Shown here piece by piece: positions 16,113 to 24,113 of a stretch of DNA of 64,000 bases. The stretch is from Rhizohabitans arisaemae (GTDB lineage Bacteria; Actinomycetota; Actinomycetes; Streptosporangiales; Streptosporangiaceae): the NCBI RefSeq assembly GCF_025996515.1, contig NZ_BLRH01000035.1:496001-560000 (forward strand). Reading direction: 5' to 3'. The stretch's first letter is position 1, and each line of letters opens with the position of its first letter. Position numbers and translations under genes: made by a program. Below the pieces are notes generated by a model, which saw only the letters and a list, made by a program, of their open reading frames with translations, had not been told where the DNA came from and ran no database searches.

Positions 16113-16629
16113 TTTCCCCTCCGTGGTTCACCTGGCGCGCCGGCACGTCCGGCGGGCTATGCCATGACGATGCGGCACGGGGGTGTGAGCGACCGTGTGA
16201 CGAATCGGCCGCCTCGGCGCCGGCGAACCGGCGCGGACGCACACGCTTCTTCACACGTCGACACCGCAGGCTTCTACTCATCCTCCGGAGCGGACACGCG
16301 TCACCGTGTCCGGGAGAAGGGAATCCATGAACAGGGTGCAAGCCGTACACGCCGCCAAGGAAACGGGAGCGAAGGCGTCGTCGGCTTCGACCGTCAAAGT
16401 GTGCCACCGGCCGCCGGGGTGGGACCGAGAGGTGACGGGCGGACCGGGGCCACCGGGCTCCTAAGACGGGAGGGGCCCGGTCGGCCGGGTGCGCGGATCC
16501 GTCGTCGGACCGCGCACCCGGCTCCGCGGGCGGGCGGCCTGGCCCGCCCGCGACCTCGCGGTTTTCACGGCTCAGGCTTCCGACATCGGCTACGGGCCGC
16601 GCCGCCGTACAGGCAAGGAGAAGTACGTC
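16113..16629. other. Intergenic region between divergent tautomerase and DsrE genes
   Basis: About 520 bases with no gene I can support. Frames open here on both strands, but none has an SD-supported start or recognisable protein. Divergent promoters for the tautomerase (minus) and the DsrE-like gene (plus) must lie here. Confidence 0.4.
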
Positions 16630-16995
16630 ATGGCCGGAAAGGCTGTCATCAGTTTGACCACCGGGTTGGAGGATACCGAGCGGGTCACCGTGGCTTTCCT
16701 CGTGGCCGTCGCCGCGGCCGAGGAGGGCCGGCCCACGCTCATGTTCCTCACCAAGGAAGCGGCCCGGCTGGCCCTGGAGGGCGTCGCCGTGGCCGTCGCG
16801 TGCCACGGCTGCCCGCCGCTGGCGGACCTCGTCGACCGGTACGCCAAGGCGGGCGGGAGCTACCTGGTCTGCCCGATCTGCTTCGACTCCCGCAAGCTCG
16901 ACAAGAGCCTGCTGATCGACGGTGCCGAACTGGGCGGGACCGTTCCCATGTGGAAGTGGATCGGAGACGAAGGCGCGACCACCTTCAGCTACTGA
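16630..16995 (+). CDS. DsrE/DsrF-like family protein
   Basis: 121 residues from ATG 16630, with AAGGAG at 16615-16620. 'KAVISLTTGLEDTERVTVAF', 'TLMFLTKEAARLAL' and 'VCPICFDSRKLDK' follow the DsrE sulfur-relay fold. A Cys-x2-Cys pair (CPICF) and a further CHGC are present, more cysteines than the usual single active-site Cys. This suggests thiol or persulfide handling, or metal binding. It faces away from the tautomerase and has no obvious partner gene. Confidence 0.8.
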   Translation: MAGKAVISLTTGLEDTERVTVAFLVAVAAAEEGRPTLMFLTKEAARLALEGVAVAVACHGCPPLADLVDRYAKAGGSYLVCPICFDSRKLDKSLLIDGAELGGTVPMWKWIGDEGATTFSY

Positions 16996-17081
16996 CGCGG
17001 GCCGCGTCGCCAGAGCGCTCTCCGCCGGTGTCCTCCTGGCTGGCGCGCTGATTTCGATCCGGACGGTAAGGCCGACATCCT

Positions 17082-17230
17082 CTAGCGGGACGGCACTTTC
17101 GCGATCTGGCCGATGAACGGCGCCCAGTTTAGAGGGTCTGTGGATCCGGGAGGGTACATCGCGTCGCGGTGGGAGTCTCTGGGCGTGACCCGAGATCCGG
17201 TTCCGACGGCCACCGCGGTCCCGGATTTCC
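17082..17230 (-). pseudogene. Possible DUF397-domain remnant
   Basis: The minus-strand frame reads 'SRVTPRDSHR' followed by 'DPLNWAPFIGQIAKVPSR', which follows the DUF397 pattern vRDSkdp..L.F....W.aFi..ik. The N-terminal WRKSS part is not clean. The rest of the 16996-17610 interval holds no other gene. DUF397 genes normally follow an XRE regulator; none is adjacent, so this is probably debris. Confidence 0.35.
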
Positions 17231-17610
17231 GGAAACACCCGAGCCTCCGGTGGTAAACGTCAGGGCCAGGCGGCCATAGCCCGCCTGGCCTTTCGCCATG
17301 CTCCGGCGCCATATCGAACGCGGCGCGAGGGTCGTGCAGCGCCGTCTCACGCTCACGCAGGCGCCGCATGTCGGCGGTCGTCACCTGCGGGCGGGCTTCC
17401 GTCATGCTCCGGGTGGCGACCGCCGGGTCGGCGCGATGTCCTGTCGACACCCCCACCTGTGAGCCTCACCTGTGCGGCAACGCGATGGCAACACGGCCTG
17501 GATATCAAAGACTCGGCTCAGGAACAAGTGAGAGTTTCCGCGGAGTCGCCCGGCTGGGAATTCGGCGAACAAGCCGAATCCCAACCGGAATGAAGAGCGA
17601 TGGGGGAGGA

Positions 17611-17682
17611 ATGAACTCTGAAGGTCAATATCTGCTTCAGTGGTGCATAGGGTCGCCTTCGACAAACCGATCCGGTCAATAA
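17611..17682 (+). CDS. Small upstream ORF before the class III synthetase
   Basis: ATG 17611 directly behind GGGGGAGGA opens a 23-codon frame ('MNSEGQYLLQWCIG' onward) that stops 14 bases before the LanKC start. Its single Cys lies before the Ser/Thr residues, opposite to the order needed for a class III core, so it is not an obvious lanthipeptide precursor. It could be a translational coupler or attenuator peptide, or chance. Confidence 0.35.
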   Translation: MNSEGQYLLQWCIGSPSTNRSGQ

Positions 17683-17696
17683 GCGGGGACGTATTC

Positions 17697-20243
17697 ATGC
17701 TTCGAATTTATGGCTACGCACAGGCGGATCCTGAGTTCTACGCCCCATTGTCACGGATTTCCGAGGCCGGGAGGCGATTCACACCCGAGGGTCTCTCCGA
17801 CGGCTGGACCTGTGCCACTCACGACATATGGACCGTCTGGCGTCATCCCGAGGTGGTTACCCCGGACCAGGGATGGAAGGTGCACGTTTCCGCTCGCCTT
17901 GACCGCGCCGACTTCGTGCTGAACACGGTGGCGCGGGCCTGCGATGCGGAGAAGGTGGCCTTCAAGCACCTGTCCGCGGAGGCGTTCTTCCTGTTTGTTC
18001 ATCACAAGCATGGGCCTAGGTCGCAGGCAGGGAAGTTCTGCGCCCTGTATCCGGCCGATGAACGGGCCGCCCTGCGCCTGATGGAACGGCTGGCGCGGGA
18101 CCTCGCTGAGGAGGAGGGACCCTACGTCCTTTCCGATCGGCGCTTCCGCGACTCGCGCACGGTGCACTACCGCTATGGCGCGTTCCGGTCACGGAGCCGG
18201 ATGCTGGCGAACGGCGATCGGGAAAGCCTGGTCCGCGACGGCAACGGCCTCGACGTACCGGACGTGCGGGGTGTCTCCTTCACGCCGCCTCCCGGCATCG
18301 AAGATCCTTTCACCGAGCCGCCGGACGGGGTGTGCGGGGGCCCGGTGACGATCCACGGCTATGAGATCGTCCAGGTCCTCCAGCACAGCAATGCCGGTGG
18401 GAGCTACCAGGCCAAGGACACCCGGACGGGCCGCATCGTGTTCGTCAAGGAGGCACGCGCGCACAACGGCCTGTTCTGGGATCGCACCACGGCCGTCGAC
18501 CGGCTACGACGGGAACATCGGGTGCTCACCGAGATCCACCTGGCCGTCCCCGGCGCCTGCCCCGAACCGTTGGACTACTTCCAGGAGTGGGAACACGAGT
18601 TCCTGGTGACCGAGTTCGTCGAAGGAACACCACTGAACAGGTGGATGGCCCGGCACTCGCCGCTGATCCAGTCCGGTCGGAGCGTGGCCGACTTCGACGC
18701 CTTCTACGGCAGCTGCACGCGGTTCCTCGACGAGCTGGACCATGCCCTCGGCCGCATCCACCAGGCCGGCTACCGCTATGGCGATCTCAATCCTCGAAAT
18801 GTGATGGTGAGCCCCGCCGGAGCCAGGCTGATCGACTTCGAGTCGTGTGAACACCGCACCGCTCCACTCATCCGCATGGGTGCGAACGGATACATACCGC
18901 CCGAGGAACTTGCTCTGGAGGGCCCTTTCGCCTGGGACGAATACGGTCTTTCCGCCGTCGCACTGGGCCTGATCATGCCATTGCACTCGGTGATCCAGCG
19001 GAGTTCGGGAAACCTGCGCCTGCTGCGCAGGGACGTCGAGCGGCACGCTCCCGTTCCCGCCGAGCTCTGGCGGCGTGCCACCCGGTTCCACAACGAGCGG
19101 GACACGGCACAGCGGCTCCCCACGCCCGAGGAGCTCGACGAACGACCGCGGGAGAGCCTTGGACGGTTCGCCGAGCAGGTCAGGATCGGGCTGGCCGACA
19201 TGGTCGGCGTCGAGCGGCTTGATCGAGTCTTCCCCACGGTTCCCCGCGGGTACGAGACGAACCTGCTCTCCGTCGCCTACGGCTTGGCCGGCATCCTGCA
19301 CGCCTTGCAGGTCACCGGCTCCACGATCCCGGCCGAGCTGGTCGAACGTCTTCGCGTCCAGGCAGTGAACGGCGGCGCCGACCTTCCACCGGGACTGCAC
19401 ATCGGGGCGGCCGGCGTCGGCTGGATTCTCGCCGATCTCGGGCTTCTCGACGAAGCCGGTGACCTGCTCACGGGCGCTGCCCGTCATCCTGTGCTGGGTA
19501 CGTCGACCACGCTGGGCGAGGGGCGGGCCGGCATCGGTATGGCGGCTCTGCGCATGCACCTTGGCACCGGCGAGCAACGTTTCCTCGACATGGCCGTCGC
19601 CTCGGGCGAGGCCATTGTCGGCACGGGCGATCTGCGCTCGACATTGGGACCGGACAACGCCCGCGGGCTGCTGCACGGCCGGTCCGGCCTCGCCCTGTTC
19701 CTGCACCGGCTGGGCGCCGTGACCGGTGACCACCGGTATGTGCGACAAGGAAGGCGTCTCCTGCATGGGGAGCTCGACCTGGCGATGGAGATGCCGGACG
19801 GTGCGCTCTCTTTCACCGACAACGATCTGACCAGGCGTTCCATGCCCTATCTGTTCAGCGGCTCGGCGGGTGTCGGGTTGGTGTTGGGCCGGTACGCGGC
19901 CGACGCCGCCGACGAGCGGATCGCCGCTGCCCTGCCACGTGTCCTCAGCGATTTCCATAAGAACTGCTGCGTGTTTCCCGCGCTGTACTGCGGTCTGGCG
20001 GGTCTGGCGTTCGCGCTCGCGGACTACGCCGACGTCGTTTGGGATCCGAGAGCGGCGGACGACGCCGTGAAGGTCGCCACCGGCTTGGTCAAATACGCGA
20101 TCGAAGGTGGGCAGGGCGTTCGCTTTCTTGGCGACGGAAACCTCAAGTTCAGCGCGGAGCTCTGGAGCGGCGGAGCGGGTGTACTGCTGGCCCTGCATCG
20201 GGTGCTGAACGGTTCTTCCGGTCATTTCCTGTTGCTCGATTGA
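17697..20243 (+). CDS. lanKC: Class III lanthipeptide synthetase (LanKC)
   Basis: 848 residues. Order: N-terminal phosphoSer/Thr lyase-like domain (about 1-210), Ser/Thr kinase domain (about 220-480) with catalytic-loop Asp363/Asn368 in 'YGDLNPRNVMV' and Mg-binding Asp380 in 'LIDFES', then a LanC-like domain. The LanC zinc sites are altered: 'YLFSGSAGVG' where zinc enzymes have WCxG, and 'ALYCGLAG' where they have CHG. That makes it class III, able to form labionin as well as lanthionine. Start ATG 17697 after AAGCGGGGA. Two precursor genes follow. Phosphorylates, eliminates and cyclises Ser/Thr with Cys in those peptides. Confidence 0.92.
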   Translation: MLRIYGYAQADPEFYAPLSRISEAGRRFTPEGLSDGWTCATHDIWTVWRHPEVVTPDQGWKVHVSARLDRADFVLNTVARACDAEKVAFKHLSAEAFFLFVHHKHGPRSQAGKFCALYPADERAALRLMERLARDLAEEEGPYVLSDRRFRDSRTVHYRYGAFRSRSRMLANGDRESLVRDGNGLDVPDVRGVSFTPPPGIEDPFTEPPDGVCGGPVTIHGYEIVQVLQHSNAGGSYQAKDTRTGRIVFVKEARAHNGLFWDRTTAVDRLRREHRVLTEIHLAVPGACPEPLDYFQEWEHEFLVTEFVEGTPLNRWMARHSPLIQSGRSVADFDAFYGSCTRFLDELDHALGRIHQAGYRYGDLNPRNVMVSPAGARLIDFESCEHRTAPLIRMGANGYIPPEELALEGPFAWDEYGLSAVALGLIMPLHSVIQRSSGNLRLLRRDVERHAPVPAELWRRATRFHNERDTAQRLPTPEELDERPRESLGRFAEQVRIGLADMVGVERLDRVFPTVPRGYETNLLSVAYGLAGILHALQVTGSTIPAELVERLRVQAVNGGADLPPGLHIGAAGVGWILADLGLLDEAGDLLTGAARHPVLGTSTTLGEGRAGIGMAALRMHLGTGEQRFLDMAVASGEAIVGTGDLRSTLGPDNARGLLHGRSGLALFLHRLGAVTGDHRYVRQGRRLLHGELDLAMEMPDGALSFTDNDLTRRSMPYLFSGSAGVGLVLGRYAADAADERIAAALPRVLSDFHKNCCVFPALYCGLAGLAFALADYADVVWDPRAADDAVKVATGLVKYAIEGGQGVRFLGDGNLKFSAELWSGGAGVLLALHRVLNGSSGHFLLLD

Positions 20244-20262
20244 ACTCCACTCGATATGGGAC

Positions 20263-20405
20263 TCCGGCCTGTGATCCGCTGGCCGGGAATGCGCTATCGA
20301 TGGGGAGGGGGTGAAGATGATGTCTGATGTTCTTGCTCTTCAGGAGCTTGGTGTCGAGCAGGGTGTGGATGCCGCTGCGTATCCCACTATCGGTGAGATC
20401 AGCAC
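20263..20405 (+). repeat. Direct repeat copy 1 (with 20526-20668)
   Basis: 143 bases identical to 20526-20668 at an offset of 263. Each copy starts with a hairpin (CCGGCC, 11-base loop, GGCCGG), continues through the SD and the entire precursor leader, and ends at the first core residues. Similarity resumes after the core. The precursor unit was duplicated in tandem and only the core has diverged. Confidence 0.9.
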
Positions 20406-20430
20406 GTTCAGCTGGTTTAGCTGCAGCTGA
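20317..20430 (+). CDS. lanA1: Class III lanthipeptide precursor 1
   Basis: 37 residues. Leader 'MMSDVLALQELGVEQGVDAA' carries the LxLQELxxE-type helix typical of class III leaders; then 'AYPTIGEI' and the core 'STFSWFSCS'. The core contains Ser-x2-Ser-x3-Cys (S29-T-F-S32-W-F-S-C36), the labionin/methyllanthionine-type motif used by LanKC enzymes. GGGGAGGGGG precedes the tandem ATGs at 20317/20320. Found by reading, since it is too short for a standard gene call. Confidence 0.92.
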   Translation: MMSDVLALQELGVEQGVDAAAYPTIGEISTFSWFSCS

Positions 20431-20457
20431 TTTCTGCTGATATAGGTGAATGATGTG

Positions 20458-20489
20458 CGGCCGGTGTCTGGTTTTTCGGATGTCGGCCG
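20458..20489 (+). terminator. Hairpin after precursor 1 (covaries with 20721-20752)
   Basis: Outer stem CGGCCGG / TCGGCCG (7 pairs, one G-T), inner stem TCTG/CGGA, T-rich loop. The second copy has CGGTCGG / CCGACCG: the C-G pair at position 4 became T-A, and the closing G-T became G-C. The double compensatory change supports a conserved RNA stem (terminator, attenuator or transcript-stability element). Confidence 0.65.
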
Positions 20490-20525
20490 TACCATTTGTT
20501 GGATCCTATTTCGCTCGTTTCGGGT

Positions 20526-20668
20526 TCCGGCCTGTGATCCGCTGGCCGGGAATGCGCTATCGATGGGGAGGGGGTGAAGATGATGTCTGATGTTCTTGCT
20601 CTTCAGGAGCTTGGTGTCGAGCAGGGTGTGGATGCCGCTGCGTATCCCACTATCGGTGAGATCAGCAC
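20526..20668 (+). repeat. Direct repeat copy 2 (with 20263-20405)
   Basis: Second copy of the 143-base identical unit, containing the hairpin, SD and leader of precursor 2. The perfect identity of a leader-encoding repeat next to divergent cores indicates recent duplication or gene conversion. Confidence 0.9.
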
Positions 20669-20693
20669 AGCGAGCTTCTTCAACTGCAGTTGA
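20580..20693 (+). CDS. lanA2: Class III lanthipeptide precursor 2
   Basis: 37 residues. Leader identical to precursor 1; core 'STASFFNCS' in place of 'STFSWFSCS'. The Ser-x2-Ser-x3-Cys spacing (S29, S32, C36) and the trailing Ser are kept while F31, W33, F34 and S35 became A, F, F and N. Same SD and tandem ATG. One LanKC therefore probably makes two related labyrinthopeptin/SapB-like peptides. Confidence 0.92.
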   Translation: MMSDVLALQELGVEQGVDAAAYPTIGEISTASFFNCS

Positions 20694-20720
20694 TGCCTGC
20701 GGATTCAGGTGAATGATGTG

Positions 20721-20752
20721 CGGTCGGTGTCCGGTTTTTCGGATGCCGACCG
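20721..20752 (+). terminator. Hairpin after precursor 2
   Basis: Perfect 7-bp outer stem CGGTCGG / CCGACCG with inner stem TCCG/CGGA and T-rich loop. Lies 27 bases after precursor 2, in the place equivalent to 20458-20489. From 20753 to 21080 I see no gene; the AfsR-like gene starts after it. Confidence 0.65.
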
Positions 20753-21080
20753 TATCATTTCCTCTCTCATATTCTGTGCGTCATTTGCATTGATTATCAG
20801 CCAACCCGCAAGATCGGCTCTGTGTCGGTATTCCGTTTCATACCCCGTCGAGTTCGCGTCGCGACAGATCGCGGGGCGGTGTCACCCGCCGGATCACATG
20901 GTGGTGCCGAATGCTTCATGGAGCCGTAGGCGCTATCGGCACGCGATAAGGGGGAGATTCGTGGCTGGGCCGACAGGCATCACATCACGAAGGCTGCGGA
21001 ACCGGATGAGCCGGTTTCCGGGAAGTGTCGGATCCGAGACGAAGGAGCGACCATCCCTGGTTTTCAGTGAGTCACTGGGA

Positions 21081-24000
21081 ATGCCACACGGTTTGGGAAC
21101 GGAGCCCCAACCATGGGTGATCAACCTGCTCGGGCCGGTGGACGCGCGACGCGCGGGACACCTTGTCACATTGCCGCCACGGCGCAGGAGTCTGCTGACA
21201 CTGCTGGCGCTCAGAGCGGGCGGCGTCGTCACGGCCGAGCACCTGGCGGACGGGCTGTGGGGCGAGGAGGCCCCGCCCACGGCCGTCCGCACGCTCCACG
21301 CCCACATCGCCAAACTTGGTTCCGTTCTGGGGGAACACGAAGGAAGACGGGTGATCCAGAGGCGGGACCCCGGCTACATACTGAACGCGGATGCGGTGCA
21401 TGTCGATCGAGACAGGTTTGAGGACCTGGTCACGATCGGCCAGAAGTCCTCAGCGGAAGGGCGGTTCGCCGAATCGGCACGGAGCTTCGACGCGGGCCTG
21501 AGGCTGTGGCGAGGGGAGGCCCTGTCAGGTTGCCGAGTGTACGGGTGGGCCGCCGCCGAGGCCGGCTACCTGGAGGAGCTAAGGCTCCAGGCGTTTGAGG
21601 GCCTGTTCGCGGCGAGCTTGGCCGCGGGCGTGTATGACACGGTGGTCGGGAAGGTCGAGCGCTTGGTCGCCGAGTATCCGCTCCGCGAGCGGCTTTGGGA
21701 ACTGCTGATCGTCGCGTTGCAGGTGACCGGCCGGTCCGGTGACGCGCTCATGACGTATCAGCGGGCCCGCCGCACGATCGTCGACGAGCTTGGCATCGAA
21801 CCGGGGGAGGGGCTGCGGCACGTCGAGGCCTGCGTTCTTGAAGGGGCCACCGAACCGCGGTCGCTGCTTCGCCTGGCGGCGCCCACCAGGACGGGTCCGT
21901 CGGCCCCCGAACCGGCCACCCTGCCGCAGGAGATGAGCACCCTCATCGGGCGGAAAACGGACATCGCAGAGACAGCAGCCGTACTGAACACCGCCCGGCT
22001 GGTGACCCTGACCGGATTCGGGGGAAGTGGGAAGACCAGGCTGGCGGTCGCGGTCGCACGGGCGGTGGCGGCCGACTTCGCCGAGGTCGTGTTCGTCGAC
22101 CTGGCCGCTACAGGCGACAAGGACGCCGTCGGGGACGCGATCGCGTCCGCGCTGGGCATCCGGCGAGAGCCAGGTGCTCGTAGTCTTGATCAACTCGCTC
22201 GGCGTGTCTCGCAGGCACGTGTGCTCATGGTTCTCGACAACTGTGAGCGTCTCGTGGGTGAGTGTGCGGATATCGCGCAGGTCCTGCTGACGCGCTGCTC
22301 CCATTTGAAGATCCTCGGGACGAGCCAGGAAGCTCTGCGCCTGCCGGGGGAGGTGGTCCGCGCCGTATCGGGGCTCGGCCTTCCGGATCCGGACTTGGTA
22401 CGCACCGCCGCAGACCTTGTCGGCTACGACGCGGTCACGCTGTTCTGCGAACGCGCGGAGATCGGGGACGTCGCGGCGCTGTCTCCCGTGGACGCGCGCG
22501 CCGTCGCCGCCATCTGCGCGAAGTGCGATGGATCACCCCTCGCCATCGAACTGGCCGCGACCAGGGCGAGGTTGCTGACCCTGCCGGAGATCGCATATCG
22601 GATGAGGGACCCGTACTCGGTTCTCACGAACGGGCCACGCGGATCACGTCCGCAGCACCGGGCACTGCGCGCGACCGTCGAATGGAGCTACAACCTGCTC
22701 GGCGCCGAGGAACGCAGCGCCTTGCGACGGTTCAGCGTTTTCGGAGGCGCGTTCACGCTGGAGGCGGTGGCCGCCGTACATCCGGACCCGTCGGTCCTCG
22801 AAACAGTGGGCCGGCTGGTGGACAAGTCGCTCCTCAAGCCCCTCTTCACTCTGTCCGGGATGCGCTACCGGCTGCTTCGGACCATCCGGCGCTATGCACT
22901 TGAGCAGCTCACGGCCCGTCCCGGGGAGCATACTCAGGCACGCCGCGCCCATGCCACGCACTACCTGCGCTGTGCGGAGGAGACCGAGCGGCGACTTCAG
23001 GGACCGGAACTGGGTGACCTCGTGAAGGAGCTCGCCGAGCACCATGACGACATGCGGGAGGCGGTGAACTGGCTGATCGGCGACGACCCCGAGTCCGCGC
23101 TCCGCCTGGCCGCGGCGTTGTGGCGGTACCACCACCTGCGCGGCCGGTACGCGGAAGGGCGCGACTGGCTCAGGACGGCGCTCGCGGCGTCGGCCACCGG
23201 CATGTCGAGGCGGGTTCTGGCGAAGGCGTACTGGTCGGCGTCGAGGCTCGCCGTACTGGAGTGTGACTATCAGGAGGCCGAAGCGCTCGCGGCGTCGGCC
23301 TTGGAGACGTACGAGGCCGAGCACGATGACGACGGCGCGGCACGCTCCCTGGCACTCCTTGGTGAGATCTCCCGCGAACTGGGCGACGACGGCCGGGCGA
23401 TCGAGCTTGGCCGACGGTCGTTGGCCGTGGCCGAGCGGGGTGGGGACGAGTGGGCCGCCGGTCACGCGTTGCGGTCTCTCGGCTTCGCCTCCTGGCTCCG
23501 CGGCGACTTTGCCGGAGCCGCGCTCCTGTCCAGCAAGGCGGCCCGGCTGTTCGACCGGTTGGGTGATAGCGAGCGGTTGGCCTGGTGCCGCCTTGACCTC
23601 GGCGCGGTGGCCTTCTACACGGGAGACCTCGGCGCGGCTTCCTACCACCTGGGCCTGGCGCTGTCGGCGTTCCTGGAGATGGACTTCGACGAAGGCATAG
23701 CCTGGGCGGAGAACCTGCTCGCCCTCGTGGACCTGCGGCTGGGTCGGCAGGACGCCGCTCTAGGACGCCTCGCCACCAGCCTGCGGCTGCACCATGAGCT
23801 GGGTGACCGGTGGCGTGCGGCCGTCGTCCTCGGCGCGCTCGCGCGCGCGGTCGCCGTCTTCGGCGAGGGTGAGTTCGCGGCCGAACTGCTCGGTGCGGCC
23901 GAGCACATCCGGCAGGAGATCGGGACACCCGTACCGTCCTGTGAGCGTGCCGCGTACGAGGAGACCCGGGCCCTCATCAGGGGCATGGTCACCGCCTCGG

Positions 24001-24101
24001 CTTACCAGGTCGCCGTCTCCTACGGCGTCGGTCTCGACATCGAACGACTGTGGCAACGGATCACAGGTCTGCTCAGTCCGGTGGCTTCGGGCACTCGCTG
24101 A
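21081..24101 (+). CDS. AfsR-like SARP regulator (BTAD, NB-ARC NTPase, TPR)
   Basis: 1006 residues from ATG 21081. SARP winged helix ('VINLLGPVDARRAG', 'PPRRRSLLTLLALRAGG', 'TAVRTLHAHIAKL'), BTAD to about residue 260 ('RARRTIVDELGIEPGEGL'), NB-ARC with Walker A 'LTGFGGSGKTRLA' and Walker B 'RVLMVLDNCE', then winged-helix and TPR repeats to the end. The frame stays open up to 20709, but that part overlaps the precursor hairpin, and the SARP fold begins only after 21081; ATG 21006 is an alternative. Co-directional with the class III genes and convergent (12-base gap) with the class IV operon, so either could be its target. Confidence 0.85.
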   Translation: MPHGLGTEPQPWVINLLGPVDARRAGHLVTLPPRRRSLLTLLALRAGGVVTAEHLADGLWGEEAPPTAVRTLHAHIAKLGSVLGEHEGRRVIQRRDPGYILNADAVHVDRDRFEDLVTIGQKSSAEGRFAESARSFDAGLRLWRGEALSGCRVYGWAAAEAGYLEELRLQAFEGLFAASLAAGVYDTVVGKVERLVAEYPLRERLWELLIVALQVTGRSGDALMTYQRARRTIVDELGIEPGEGLRHVEACVLEGATEPRSLLRLAAPTRTGPSAPEPATLPQEMSTLIGRKTDIAETAAVLNTARLVTLTGFGGSGKTRLAVAVARAVAADFAEVVFVDLAATGDKDAVGDAIASALGIRREPGARSLDQLARRVSQARVLMVLDNCERLVGECADIAQVLLTRCSHLKILGTSQEALRLPGEVVRAVSGLGLPDPDLVRTAADLVGYDAVTLFCERAEIGDVAALSPVDARAVAAICAKCDGSPLAIELAATRARLLTLPEIAYRMRDPYSVLTNGPRGSRPQHRALRATVEWSYNLLGAEERSALRRFSVFGGAFTLEAVAAVHPDPSVLETVGRLVDKSLLKPLFTLSGMRYRLLRTIRRYALEQLTARPGEHTQARRAHATHYLRCAEETERRLQGPELGDLVKELAEHHDDMREAVNWLIGDDPESALRLAAALWRYHHLRGRYAEGRDWLRTALAASATGMSRRVLAKAYWSASRLAVLECDYQEAEALAASALETYEAEHDDDGAARSLALLGEISRELGDDGRAIELGRRSLAVAERGGDEWAAGHALRSLGFASWLRGDFAGAALLSSKAARLFDRLGDSERLAWCRLDLGAVAFYTGDLGAASYHLGLALSAFLEMDFDEGIAWAENLLALVDLRLGRQDAALGRLATSLRLHHELGDRWRAAVVLGALARAVAVFGEGEFAAELLGAAEHIRQEIGTPVPSCERAAYEETRALIRGMVTASAYQVAVSYGVGLDIERLWQRITGLLSPVASGTR

Positions 24102-24113
24102 ACCACCGGCGTG

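Noticed and set aside
14421-17051. 876-codon open frame on the plus strand
   Set aside because: Antisense to the SARP gene and running through two intergenic regions; GC-rich codon mirror of a real gene, no domain, no SD.
16113-17238. Long minus-strand frame reaching to 17238
   Set aside because: Crosses the tautomerase and antisense to DsrE; no recognisable protein.
17611-17682. Short ORF as a third class III precursor
   Set aside because: Cys precedes all Ser/Thr of the putative core and no LxLQ-type leader is present.
20709-21080. Upstream extension of the AfsR-like protein
   Set aside because: Overlaps the covarying hairpin and has no SARP sequence; the fold starts after 21081.
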